From Dehalococcoidia bacterium (lineage in GTDB: Bacteria > Chloroflexota > Dehalococcoidia > Lucifugimonadales > UBA826), in the NCBI GenBank assembly GCA_029936675.1, contig JAPYSB010000003.1, positions 31,489 to 95,488 of the forward strand: a DNA stretch of 64,000 bases, given 5' to 3'. The translations under genes were made by a program, and so were the position numbers. Numbering within the stretch: position 1 is the first letter of the stretch; each line of letters begins with the position of its first letter. Of this stretch, positions 50,877 through 60,305 are shown piece after piece. The notes under the pieces are model-generated. The model searched no databases. It was not told the origin of the DNA and saw nothing but the letters and a program-made list of their open reading frames with translations.

Positions 50877-51875
50877 TTATGACTCCTTTTCAGAATGATT
50901 TCCAGTAATCAGGTCATAGAGGACTGCCATGCGGATTGCCACTCCTGTTGTAACCTGACTTTCAATAACTGATTGAGGCCCATGTGCAACATCAGATTCA
51001 ATTTCGATCCCTTCGTTCATGGGCCCTGGGTGCATAATGATGGCGTTAGGCTTAGCAATCTTTAGACGCTCAGAGGTTACTCCAAATCTTCTGGAATACT
51101 CTCGCAATGAAGGTAAATGGCCTGCCTTTTGTCTTTCAGACTGTAGTCTCAATGTCATTATCACATCAGCATCTTCTAGGGCAGTATCTATATTTTCTTC
51201 GATTTGTATATCTCGAAATGGGTGGTTAGTCTCACAGAGGCGGCTATCTAGGAAATCTTGAGGTAGTAAGGTTTTTGGTCCACATAGGACAATATTTGCT
51301 CCCATAGTGGTCAAGCCCCATAAGTTTGATCTAGCGACCCTGCTATAGAGTAAATCGCCAACTATGACGACCTTTTTAGAAGATATAGTGCCGAGATGCT
51401 TTTTGATAGTGTACAAGTCCAGTAAACTTTGTGTGGGATGTGCATGCATTCCATCTCCAGCGTTGATGATGCTTGTTGAATCCATTTGCTGTGCTAGGAA
51501 ATATCCTGCACCGGAATGCGGGTGTCTTATGACAATTGCATCTGCCTTCATAGCTTGGAGTGTTAGCGCGGTGTTGTATAGGGACTCCCCTTTTTTGCTA
51601 CTACTACCGTCACTGGACACATTTATGACATCTGCGCTCAATATCTTTCCGGCTTGTTCAAAAGATACTCTAGTGCGAGTGCTGGATTCGTAGAAAAGTG
51701 TAATGATTGTTTTCCCTCTGAGAGCAGGGACTTTTCTAATGCCCCTGTTTAGCACTTCCATCATCGAATCTGTGTTTTCGAAAATAAGCTCTATATCTGA
51801 CCGATTTAATTCATCCAAATCCAAGATATGCTTATGTCTAATGGAGTTTCTGGTATTGGTTTCGTTTGTTGTCAA
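50877..51875 (-). CDS. pyrB: Aspartate carbamoyltransferase catalytic subunit
   Basis: LFYESSTRTRVSFEQAGK, HPTQSLLDLYTI, MHPGPMNEGIEI. Confidence 0.97.
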   Translation of the reverse strand: MTTNETNTRNSIRHKHILDLDELNRSDIELIFENTDSMMEVLNRGIRKVPALRGKTIITLFYESSTRTRVSFEQAGKILSADVINVSSDGSSSKKGESLYNTALTLQAMKADAIVIRHPHSGAGYFLAQQMDSTSIINAGDGMHAHPTQSLLDLYTIKKHLGTISSKKVVIVGDLLYSRVARSNLWGLTTMGANIVLCGPKTLLPQDFLDSRLCETNHPFRDIQIEENIDTALEDADVIMTLRLQSERQKAGHLPSLREYSRRFGVTSERLKIAKPNAIIMHPGPMNEGIEIESDVAHGPQSVIESQVTTGVAIRMAVLYDLITGNHSEKES

Positions 51876-51887
51876 CTTCGTCCTCGC

Positions 51888-52424
51888 CTATGTTATTGGG
51901 CTTGAGATAACTACTTCATCAAGGCCGTCAACTTCCGCAAGCTTCACCTTCACATCTTCTTCTTTGGATGTCGGTACATTTTTGCCTACATAATCAGCTC
52001 GTATTGGAAGCTCTCTGTGCCCTCTATCTATTAGGACGGCCAATTGTATTTGACTCGGTCTACCTAAATCGTTGATCGCATCCATCGCAGCTCTTATTGA
52101 CCGGCCGGTGTATAAAACATCGTCAACTAGCACAACTATTCGTCCATTAATATCAACGGATATATCAGTCGGTTTCATAGTTGCCTGGGGTTTTTCGGAA
52201 ATGTCGTCCCTGTATAAACCAATGTCTAATGAGCCAACATCTACCGTTTGGCCTTCATAGCTGGATATTAACTTCCTAATTCTGAAGGCTAAAGGCACTC
52301 CTCTAGAATGCATACCAACAAGGATTAAATCTTTTGCCCCTGAGTTTCTTTCAAGTATTTCATGGGAAATTCTTGTTAAAGCCCGTTTCATTTGCACGTC
52401 TGTTTGTATCTTCTTTACAGACAT
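51888..52424 (-). CDS. pyrR: Pyrimidine operon attenuator / uracil phosphoribosyltransferase PyrR
   Basis: [39 protein letters not shown] at 52424 preferred (ORF track runs to 52511 through the leader). Confidence 0.95.
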   Translation of the reverse strand: MSVKKIQTDVQMKRALTRISHEILERNSGAKDLILVGMHSRGVPLAFRIRKLISSYEGQTVDVGSLDIGLYRDDISEKPQATMKPTDISVDINGRIVVLVDDVLYTGRSIRAAMDAINDLGRPSQIQLAVLIDRGHRELPIRADYVGKNVPTSKEEDVKVKLAEVDGLDEVVISSPIT

Positions 52425-52469
52425 GCTGGCCGATGTCGAACTTGGGTTGGATATGAGACTAGTTTTTCC

Positions 52470-52501
52470 AAAAAAAAACCTCCACCCAGATCGGCAAGAG
52501 G
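52470..52501 (-). terminator. Rho-independent attenuator terminator in the pyr leader
   Basis: Minus strand CCTCTTGCCGATCTGGGTGGAGG followed by T9, ~45 nt before pyrR ATG. Confidence 0.85.
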
Positions 52502-52544
52502 CATTTAACAAACGAGCTACCCGAGTAGGTAACGCGAAGTTTTC

Positions 52545-52577
52545 GCTCCCTTGGCAGACTCTCTGGACTGATTTAAA
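52545..52577 (-). promoter_or_regulatory. PyrR-binding-loop-like leader element
   Basis: Minus strand TTTAAATCAGTCCAGAGAGTCTGCCAAGGGAGC matches the classic CAGUCCAGAGAGnCUG.CAAGG PyrR RNA site, 120+ nt upstream of pyrR. Confidence 0.88.
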
Positions 52578-52680
52578 GGGTGCAGTGAGTAAAGCTACTC
52601 ACGCTATATTAAATATACACTCATAATCGCGAAAATTAAAGTTACATGCGTGGGTTGACTAGTGATAGGTTTACAGATAC

Positions 52681-53154
52681 ATGAAGGGTGTTATCTCCTC
52701 CGACCCTTTGGTTTACAATGTACTTAGAATGAATTTGGTATCAGCAGGCGGAATAGTTTATCGGAAAAGCGCTGACTCTATCTTTGTAGTGGTTTGTGGT
52801 AGGACTTGTCCTACCTCCTTCAATTTGCCCAAAGGTACCCCGGAACCCTATGAGACAAGGGGGCAGACCGCTTTGCGGGAGGTTGAAGAAGAGACGGGAT
52901 TAAAAGTCAAACTTGGTAAATACATTGGCTCGGTAAACTATTGGGTGACTAACCATACCGATTATCCAGATCAGCAACTGTATAAGACGGTCTATTATTA
53001 TTTGATGGAACCAATAGGTGGAGATTTCTCTAGGCATGATGGAGAATTCGATACTGTGGATTGGGTAGATGTTCGTGAAATATCAAATACCCTTTCATTT
53101 GAAAACGAGGTACAAATTGTTCAGAAGGGCATTTCCTTGGTCGAGAGGCGATAA
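52681..53154 (+). CDS. NUDIX hydrolase
   Basis: Nudix box GTPEPYETRGQTALREVEEETGL. Confidence 0.94.
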   Translation: MKGVISSDPLVYNVLRMNLVSAGGIVYRKSADSIFVVVCGRTCPTSFNLPKGTPEPYETRGQTALREVEEETGLKVKLGKYIGSVNYWVTNHTDYPDQQLYKTVYYYLMEPIGGDFSRHDGEFDTVDWVDVREISNTLSFENEVQIVQKGISLVERR

Positions 53155-53191
53155 TAAGGAACTCCCTCTTGTTAATGAAGAGGGAAAAAAA

Positions 53192-53698
53192 GTGCGTGTA
53201 CGAGAAAAGCGTGTGGAAGATATCCGAAACGAATATTCGTGGAGGGTGGACCCGGAGCTGTCTCGATTAGACGCAACCAGACCAATGACTATGTCTTATG
53301 AAGACTTTTTTAGATATTCGAAAGAAGAGATGCAATTTCCAAACTATCGCTCAAAAAGGCTGGCAGTTGAAACCTTGAAGGGCATTCATATTGGGAATAT
53401 TATGTATTACGATCTAAATATGCAGAATCGTCAGGCTGAATTAGGGATAATGATTGGTGATAAGGATTACTGGAGTAGCGGGTATGGCACCGATACAGTT
53501 GATACATTATTGCAACATTTGTTCGCTATTTTGGAATTAGATAGAGTTTATCTTCACACTCTTTCTTGGAATTACAGAGCCCAGGCATCTTTTACCAAAT
53601 CTGGTTTCAAATTGGTCCGTAACGTCAAAAGGGGCAGCCAAGACTTCATTTTAATGGAGGTTTTGCGATCTGATTGGGAAGAATCATATTCAAATTAA
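53192..53698 (+). CDS. GNAT family N-acetyltransferase
   Basis: ELGIMIGDKDYWSSGYGTDTVDTLLQHLFAILELDRVYLHTLSWNYRAQASFTKSGF; ORF opens at 53069 inside the NUDIX gene, GTG 53192 is a plausible start. Confidence 0.88.
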   Translation: MRVREKRVEDIRNEYSWRVDPELSRLDATRPMTMSYEDFFRYSKEEMQFPNYRSKRLAVETLKGIHIGNIMYYDLNMQNRQAELGIMIGDKDYWSSGYGTDTVDTLLQHLFAILELDRVYLHTLSWNYRAQASFTKSGFKLVRNVKRGSQDFILMEVLRSDWEESYSN

Positions 53699-53699
53699 T

Positions 53700-54563
53700 C
53701 TAAAGATCTAACTTATCCAATTCATTGGCAAAAATAATTTTGCCTGAAAAAACATCACTAATATCAGATCTGGCTGAATTCATCACCGTGGGGTCAGATA
53801 AATTTGGGCCTATGTGCACCAAAGCCAATTTTTTCACATTGGCGGCCTTGGCCATTTCTGCTGCACCAACTGTGCCACATTGCCCTTCGCTTTCTCCACT
53901 GCCGTTCATGTTGGATTGTTCATCCCAGCACATACAGATCATTAAATCCGCATCTTTGGCTAATTCTATGACTGAACTGCAAGGTTCAGTATCACCAGTG
54001 AAGACAATGCTTCCATCTGGCGTGTCAAACCGATATGCGAGGGAATCTAAATATGGTTGCACGTGCTTTGCGGGGGCACTGATGACACTCCAGTTGGATG
54101 TTTTAAATACTGGGCCGACCCCGATATCAAATGCTTCTACCTGTGGAGGTTTCCTTGGAAGTGTCCCACCTCTGTTGACATGAATTTTTTGGCTCAACGG
54201 ATGGCTGACCCGTGCTATCCAATCATGAGCGAACAATCCTGTAGATTCATCAAGAATTCCTTTAGTTATTTTTTCAGTTAAATCGGGGCCAAATACCTTC
54301 AGGGTATTTTCATTTCCTACACTTTGGTCCCATCTGCATAGCAGGAAGCATGGATAATCAATATCGTGATCAAAATGGTGGTGGGTGAAAAACAAATAGT
54401 CTATATTTGTGGGCCATAAACCAGCTTTAACTAATTTATGCGTGGCAGCTGGGCCACAGTCAATCATTATTTGGTCTCCGCCTATTTCAAGTGCAAATGA
54501 TGATCCAAATCTGTCAGGTGTCGGAGTCGGGGTACCTGCTCCTAAAATGTGTACTGTTGCCAT
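53700..54563 (-). CDS. MBL-fold metallo-hydrolase (RNase Z/arylsulfatase-like)
   Basis: LGAGTPTPTPDRFGSSFALEIGGDQIMIDCGPAATHKLVKAG, FFTHHHFDHDIDYP, FTGDTEP. Confidence 0.92.
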   Translation of the reverse strand: MATVHILGAGTPTPTPDRFGSSFALEIGGDQIMIDCGPAATHKLVKAGLWPTNIDYLFFTHHHFDHDIDYPCFLLCRWDQSVGNENTLKVFGPDLTEKITKGILDESTGLFAHDWIARVSHPLSQKIHVNRGGTLPRKPPQVEAFDIGVGPVFKTSNWSVISAPAKHVQPYLDSLAYRFDTPDGSIVFTGDTEPCSSVIELAKDADLMICMCWDEQSNMNGSGESEGQCGTVGAAEMAKAANVKKLALVHIGPNLSDPTVMNSARSDISDVFSGKIIFANELDKLDL

Positions 54564-54569
54564 TTGGTA

Positions 54570-56375
54570 TTAGCCTTCCAATGAATTCTCGGTGTAAGTA
54601 TAGATTTTGTATTCCTCGCCGGCTTGTATTAAAAGTATATTGCTTGCCTCTAAACTGATTATTGAATTGTATAAATCATCTATATCTGCTTTGATGCCTG
54701 TTCCATCAAAATTTGATTCGGCGGTCCATATGATTTCTTTCGCATCGTAGCCTAAACGGGTTTGCAAGGTTTTGATTAATTCACGATTACCGGCCCGACT
54801 AAATATAGTGACACTTTTTCTTGCAGTTTGTGAGCCCTGTAATTGAGGTTGGGTTTTTGGTTCAGATTCCGAACGTATACCTTTGAATATTCGACGGTGA
54901 TAGATTACAACGATTCCTAAAACCATTCCAATGGACAGGGGTACGATTAAAGATTCAATTGTCTGGGAGCCGAGATCGTTGGCAAGAAAATCCTTCAGCA
55001 GGATAAATAAAATACCCGCCATGGCGCCTGCCGTGAAGATAATACTTATTCCAAGGACCACCATGAAATAGATTCGGGCATAGATGATGTTTTCGTTAAA
55101 ATTGGCGGTCTGTGTAGTTAATCTTCTCCAAGATATGTACCACACAAGGCAGCCAACTATCACTAAACTTACACCTCCGGATAAAGAATCTTTCCAAGAA
55201 TCACCTGGTTGAACCACGTCAGTCCAGGTTAGTTGTAGTAGAGAGATCATCATTGAGTGTATTAGCACTGAAAATCCTGAAGACAAGAACCCCAACCCTA
55301 AAAACGCCAAAGAGAATATTAAAGCAGCATTAGGTTTTTTTAATAAATCAGTCATTTGGTGGTTATTGGGGTCTTGCTTTGTGTGATAAAGCAAGACAGC
55401 GGTGCTGATGCTCAAAGTACTTATTGAGGAGATCAGTATAAATCGCCAACCATCCATTTCCTCAATTTGGAAGACTTTACCGAATAGGGTCATTAGCAAC
55501 ATTGTGCTTGATACCATGCAGGACACTATCGTAACTATGTAAACTAGGTAGAGGTAGAACGGTTCATATTCCTGTTTTGCCAGTTTGTTCCTTAGAAGCA
55601 GCCAATGGACGGACCATGTCGCAAAGCCTAGTAGTACTGACACAGTTAACCTTAACGAGCTGAGGCCACCGTTGGAGATCAAAATTTCCCCATTATCCAA
55701 AATACTTTGGATAATGCTGAAGATTGTGAGGTAAATTAAACTGATTAAACTTGAAGCCAGTATGAATAATCCAATAAAACTGAAACTGTAAACAAAAGTA
55801 TTGCGTAGACTTTGACTATTTACACGAGCAGAAGGTTTGGCTTGCAACAGCACCTTTAAATGGTAACCCCAAACTAATAACCATAATATTAGTGTCGGTA
55901 TTCGAGGCCAGTTAAACTCGGAGGCTTGAACGATATCCGAAATAATGTCAGAAATACAACTTATTGATATGGCGAAAGATACCGACAAACACAAAAGAAA
56001 ATATGCAATTCTTATGCCTGACGTGATCCCATCTGAATTTTTCAATACCTCCTGGTTAACTTTTTGCCAATAAAGTATCCACAGAGGCCCTCCTATCACC
56101 AGCAATGATATTCCTAAAGCGGCTCGCTCTGGACCTGTCTCCAAGAGAGAGGGAGAAACTAAAAAACCTATTAAGTGAACTGATGATTGTTCCAATCCAT
56201 TCACAAGCATCAATAGGCCAACCCCGGAAATTATGTATAAATATAGCCGCTTCGCAGGGTCAGCCAATGATTGACCGGTATTACTACCTTTTCTGAAAGC
56301 GATTAACTGATAAATACAAAGATTTATTAATATAACTAAGGGGAGGAAAATCAGAACATCCACTGCTTCAATCAT
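54570..56375 (-). CDS. Large multi-pass membrane protein (DUF5671-like repeats)
   Basis: 601 aa with repeated ~150-aa hydrophobic blocks (YLYIISGVGLLML.., YFLLCLSVSFAIS.., YLVYIVTIVSCMVSS.., YFMVVLGISIIFTAG..). Confidence 0.65.
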   Translation of the reverse strand: MIEAVDVLIFLPLVILINLCIYQLIAFRKGSNTGQSLADPAKRLYLYIISGVGLLMLVNGLEQSSVHLIGFLVSPSLLETGPERAALGISLLVIGGPLWILYWQKVNQEVLKNSDGITSGIRIAYFLLCLSVSFAISISCISDIISDIVQASEFNWPRIPTLILWLLVWGYHLKVLLQAKPSARVNSQSLRNTFVYSFSFIGLFILASSLISLIYLTIFSIIQSILDNGEILISNGGLSSLRLTVSVLLGFATWSVHWLLLRNKLAKQEYEPFYLYLVYIVTIVSCMVSSTMLLMTLFGKVFQIEEMDGWRFILISSISTLSISTAVLLYHTKQDPNNHQMTDLLKKPNAALIFSLAFLGLGFLSSGFSVLIHSMMISLLQLTWTDVVQPGDSWKDSLSGGVSLVIVGCLVWYISWRRLTTQTANFNENIIYARIYFMVVLGISIIFTAGAMAGILFILLKDFLANDLGSQTIESLIVPLSIGMVLGIVVIYHRRIFKGIRSESEPKTQPQLQGSQTARKSVTIFSRAGNRELIKTLQTRLGYDAKEIIWTAESNFDGTGIKADIDDLYNSIISLEASNILLIQAGEEYKIYTYTENSLEG

Positions 56376-56847
56376 CGGATTTGCGAGGGTTTTCCAGTTT
56401 CATAAGGCAATTAATTGGAGATGGTATTTGGCTAATCTTCCAATTTCCATTCTCTTTCACAAGATTGAATTGTTCTTGGTAGGAATTTTCCGACGTTCCT
56501 ATTGGGAAGGCTGGCTCCACTTCAAATACTTCCACTAACACCACGGATTCCAAATTGTCCAACTGTGTAGTTAGGTGTTTGAAAGTCGACCGGGAGTACC
56601 TGGATTTTTCGTTATAGTTAGCAACGACAAAGTCGGTGATAGCACATGTTTTCTTGAGTTCAGTAGACAAGGAATTGTGCGCAGAATCATAATTTCCCCT
56701 GGAAACATGCTCTAGGAAAATCTGTACTGTTCTCGCCGGAGAGCCTTCTGGCATATTCGACGGTTTGTTACCAATGTTTAAAGCAATAATTGAAACAACT
56801 AAAATGAAACCTATGACGGTGCAAACTAAAATGGATGCCTTGTTCAT
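56368..56847 (-). CDS. Hypothetical membrane-anchored protein (DUF4878-like)
   Basis: N-terminal TM helix; EGSPARTVQIFLEHVSRGNYDSAHNSLS...VKENGNWKISQIPSP. Confidence 0.6.
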   Translation of the reverse strand: MNKASILVCTVIGFILVVSIIALNIGNKPSNMPEGSPARTVQIFLEHVSRGNYDSAHNSLSTELKKTCAITDFVVANYNEKSRYSRSTFKHLTTQLDNLESVVLVEVFEVEPAFPIGTSENSYQEQFNLVKENGNWKISQIPSPINCLMKLENPRKSDD

Positions 56848-56854
56848 TTTACGG

Positions 56855-57583
56855 TTATTCTAATGCTTTAATTTGCAGCTCGAAAAGCTTTGATATTGCC
56901 TCAACCCCTGCATCAAGGACTTGGTCAACCAGTTTTCTTGAAAACCTGTTTCCTTCCGCTGATCCTTGGATTTCAACTATGCCTCCATCCGAGGCCATCA
57001 CCATATTAAAATCGGCATCGGCCTTGGAATCCTCCTCGTAGCACAAATCCACCAACACTTTATCTCCAAATATACCCACACTTGTAGCTGCTACCGGCGT
57101 TACCGTAGGCAAAACATCAAGAGATCCTGAATCTAACATTTGCTTCACCGCTAAATTTAATGCCACAAACCCGCCTGTAATTGAGGCTGTTCTGGTCCCT
57201 CCGTCAGCTTGAATGACATCGCAATCGATCGTAATAGTGACCTCTCCGAGTCCTCCTAAATCGATGGATGCTCTAAGAGATCTTCCTATCAATCTGGATA
57301 TTTCCTGAGATCTTCCTTTTTTTTGATTGTCGCGCGGCACTCGTGGAGAAGTAGAGCCTGGTAGCATAGAATATTCCGCAGTGACCCAGCCTTTGCCCGT
57401 GCCTGCTAAAAAATTAGGAGTTTTTTCTTCGACAGTGGCGGTACATATAACTTTAGTTAAACCTGTGGAAATAAGCACAGATCCTTGTGAAAACCTGAGG
57501 GGATTTTTTTCAAAATTCACACACCTAAGTTGGTAGTCGGATCTATTGTCTAGCCTCAAGTTGTATACCTTTGTAAAGTCCAA
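56855..57583 (-). CDS. rph: Ribonuclease PH
   Basis: GSVLISTGLTKVICTATVEE, GWVTAEYSMLPGST, RSQEISRLIGRSLRA, DCDVIQADGGTRTASITGG. Confidence 0.96.
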   Translation of the reverse strand: MDFTKVYNLRLDNRSDYQLRCVNFEKNPLRFSQGSVLISTGLTKVICTATVEEKTPNFLAGTGKGWVTAEYSMLPGSTSPRVPRDNQKKGRSQEISRLIGRSLRASIDLGGLGEVTITIDCDVIQADGGTRTASITGGFVALNLAVKQMLDSGSLDVLPTVTPVAATSVGIFGDKVLVDLCYEEDSKADADFNMVMASDGGIVEIQGSAEGNRFSRKLVDQVLDAGVEAISKLFELQIKALE

Positions 57584-57758
57584 TATATATTTCAGTTGAT
57601 TTTATATTGTCACTAAACGGTTAGGAAGATTTTTAAAGCCAAAATTTAGAGGGATAAGGAAAAAATGACACGTCTTTGGTTTTTAGAGTTATCTCTACTT
57701 TTGCTTCTGTTGTAGACTGGATGAATGTTTTTGTCGGGAATGAGGTAGGGTTCGATCT

Positions 57759-58289
57759 ATGAAGGGCAATATATATCTGACAGGCTTTTCTGGTTCAGGT
57801 AAATCTACAGTAGGGAAAACTCTTTCCTTTCTAACGGGGAAAGAATTCGTAGATATAGACTTGATGATAGAGGAAATCGAGCAAAAATCCATATCAGATA
57901 TTTTTTGTTGTGAGGGTGAGGGATATTTTAGATCACTTGAAACGGCGTGCTTAAAAAAAATATCAATTCGTACTAACATAATTGTATCTACAGGAGGAGG
58001 AGTCCCTGTTGATCCGGTGAATGTTGGAATAATGGAGAATTCTGGTTGTGTTATCTGGTTAAAAGCTTCTCCGGAGACGATCCTTGAACGGCTAAATTTA
58101 CAGATTGAAAGCACAGGAGTTGAGAACGATAGGCCTATGCTTATTTCTGAGGAACCTCTGGAGCGAATTAAAAAATTGTTAGATAGTAGAAAGAATGCTT
58201 ATAAAACATCTCATGCTATTGTGGAAACAGACGGGAGAAATGTTGAAGCCGTGGCTGAAGAAATTCATAGGAGATTTGTGAGTTGGTAA
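57759..58289 (+). CDS. aroK: Shikimate kinase
   Basis: NIYLTGFSGSGKSTVGKTLS, FVDIDLMIE, IVSTGGGVPV. Confidence 0.94.
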   Translation: MKGNIYLTGFSGSGKSTVGKTLSFLTGKEFVDIDLMIEEIEQKSISDIFCCEGEGYFRSLETACLKKISIRTNIIVSTGGGVPVDPVNVGIMENSGCVIWLKASPETILERLNLQIESTGVENDRPMLISEEPLERIKKLLDSRKNAYKTSHAIVETDGRNVEAVAEEIHRRFVSW

Positions 58290-59389
58290 AAGAAAATTAT
58301 GATGATTTGGCATCAGAGGTGATCACCTCTGATGCCAAATATCCTGTATGGGTAGGGTGGAGCATAATTGATAAAATTGGAGAAAGAGTTAAAACTGTTT
58401 GTGATACTAAAGTCGCATACATTGTGGCTGATGAAGGTGTCAACAGCCAAGCTAGAAGAGTGCAGATTTCAATGGAATCGGCCGGTATTCCAACATACCT
58501 ATTTTTCGTCCCATCGGGTGAAAATCACAAGAACCTAGACACAGTTAAGCATATCTATTCTTGGCTAGCTGATCACAAAGCTGAAAGGGGGCATATGATA
58601 ATAGCAGTGGGTGGAGGAGTAATTGGAGATTTGGCTGGATTTGTAGCTGCCACATATTTGAGAGGGATGCCCTTTTCACAAGTGCCGACAACCCTGCTTT
58701 CGATGATGGATGCCTCCATTGGGGGAAAAGTTGCCGTTGATATGGAACAAGGTAAAAATCTGGTTGGCTCTTTTTACCAACCAAAATTTGTACTATCTGA
58801 CGTAGAGACTTTAAATACACTGCCTGCTAGAGAACTGACTTCAGGTTGGGCGGAGGCTATAAAACACGGGTTAATTCTGGACGAATCATTGTTGAATGTA
58901 TTTGAAGAAAAACATAGCGCAATAACTTCCTTAGACCCTGAAATAGCCACTGAAATCATAAGGAAAAGTGTCGCAATTAAAGCAGGAGTGGTTTCCAAGG
59001 ATGAGAAAGAAACGTTAGGGATCAGAATCCTACTCAATTACGGTCATACAGTTGGCCACGCTATAGAATCTACAACTGGTTATTCAAAATATTTACATGG
59101 AGAAGCCGTTAGTATAGGTATGATGGCGGCGGCGTTCCTGTCGAATTCGATGGGAATGATGTCTGATGAAGAAGTGCAAAGGCAGGAGTTTGTATTGAAT
59201 CAATATGATTTACCCACAACCTCAAATGCTATTGAATCTGAAAAAATTATCGAAGCCATAAAATCAGATAAAAAAACGGTTGGCGGTTCAGTCAACTGGG
59301 TACTTTTGAGTAAGATTGGTAAGGCTGTAACTAACAATGAAGTTCCAGAAACTTTTTTGTTGGAGGCTCTTTCAAATTTAAGGAGATAA
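58283..59389 (+). CDS. aroB: 3-dehydroquinate synthase
   Basis: VGGGVIGDLAGFVAATYLRGMPFSQVPTTLLSMMDASIGGKVAVD, NYGHTVGHAIE; start uncertain (see palindrome). Confidence 0.96.
   Translation: MVKENYDDLASEVITSDAKYPVWVGWSIIDKIGERVKTVCDTKVAYIVADEGVNSQARRVQISMESAGIPTYLFFVPSGENHKNLDTVKHIYSWLADHKAERGHMIIAVGGGVIGDLAGFVAATYLRGMPFSQVPTTLLSMMDASIGGKVAVDMEQGKNLVGSFYQPKFVLSDVETLNTLPARELTSGWAEAIKHGLILDESLLNVFEEKHSAITSLDPEIATEIIRKSVAIKAGVVSKDEKETLGIRILLNYGHTVGHAIESTTGYSKYLHGEAVSIGMMAAAFLSNSMGMMSDEEVQRQEFVLNQYDLPTTSNAIESEKIIEAIKSDKKTVGGSVNWVLLSKIGKAVTNNEVPETFLLEALSNLRR
58305..58340. repeat. Perfect 36-bp palindrome (18-bp arms, no spacer)
   Basis: ATTTGGCATCAGAGGTGA|TCACCTCTGATGCCAAAT, exact reverse complement. 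Confidence 0.97.
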
Positions 59390-59412
59390 AACTTGTTTAG
59401 CGAGATACACAC

Positions 59413-60294
59413 TTGATTGAAATAATTCTTTTTGTACTTGGTGTATCTACTGGAATTTACGGGGTTTTGGTGGGGGCTGGAGGAGGATTCATTTTAGCTC
59501 CAGTATTGATACTGTTTTTTTCAAAAGACCCAGAAATAGCTGCTGGCACTTCTTTGGCATTAGTATCGATCAATAGTATTTCCGGATTTATAGCCTATAG
59601 GAAATCTGGCTTTATTGACGTGAGAAGTGGGATTTTATTTGCTATTGCTGCTGTTCCCGGTTCCGTGCTAGCCCCGTTCATATTAGATGTAATGCCAGGC
59701 AACATTTTTAGAACACTTTTTGGGGTTTTACTATTGGGCTTGGCTACACACATGTTTTTTCGAGGCAGCAAAGCAGGGGATGATTCCAACCGTATATCAA
59801 ATGAAATAACCTTAAAACCTGCTCTTCCTAAATGGAAATCATTTACTGTTAGAGAAAGGAAAATCACAGCGTTTGATGGGACAATATTCAAGTATAGCTT
59901 CAATGAATCTATAGCAACTACATTCAATTTGGCCCTTGGGTTTGTATCTAGCTTTTTTGGAACAGGCGGCGGGTTCTTGAGGACCCCTATATTGGTGTCT
60001 GCTTTTTCCTTCCCAGTAAAAGTGGCAGTGGCTACTTCTATTTTTTCGCTCTCGTTTTATGCCACGATAGGTGCCGCCGCCCACGCTTTCAATCATAATA
60101 TAGAGTGGTATCCAACGTTAGTTTGGGGTGGATTAGGATTGGTTCTTGGAGGGCAGATTGGTGCAAGATTAACGCAAAGAATCAAGAGTTTTTGGATTCT
60201 GAAATTACTTCTTTTAGTAGTTTTATTTTTGGGGTTGCAGTTACTTCTGGAAGGGTTATGGCCAGGGTTATTAAAACTGCCATCGGCGCATTAA
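59413..60294 (+). CDS. Sulfite exporter TauE/SafE family protein
   Basis: GAGGGFILAPVLILFFSKDPEIAAGTSLALVSINSISGFIAYRKSG...GTGGGFLRTPILV. Confidence 0.92.
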   Translation: MIEIILFVLGVSTGIYGVLVGAGGGFILAPVLILFFSKDPEIAAGTSLALVSINSISGFIAYRKSGFIDVRSGILFAIAAVPGSVLAPFILDVMPGNIFRTLFGVLLLGLATHMFFRGSKAGDDSNRISNEITLKPALPKWKSFTVRERKITAFDGTIFKYSFNESIATTFNLALGFVSSFFGTGGGFLRTPILVSAFSFPVKVAVATSIFSLSFYATIGAAAHAFNHNIEWYPTLVWGGLGLVLGGQIGARLTQRIKSFWILKLLLLVVLFLGLQLLLEGLWPGLLKLPSAH

Positions 60295-60305
60295 AGAAAA
60301 CAGAA

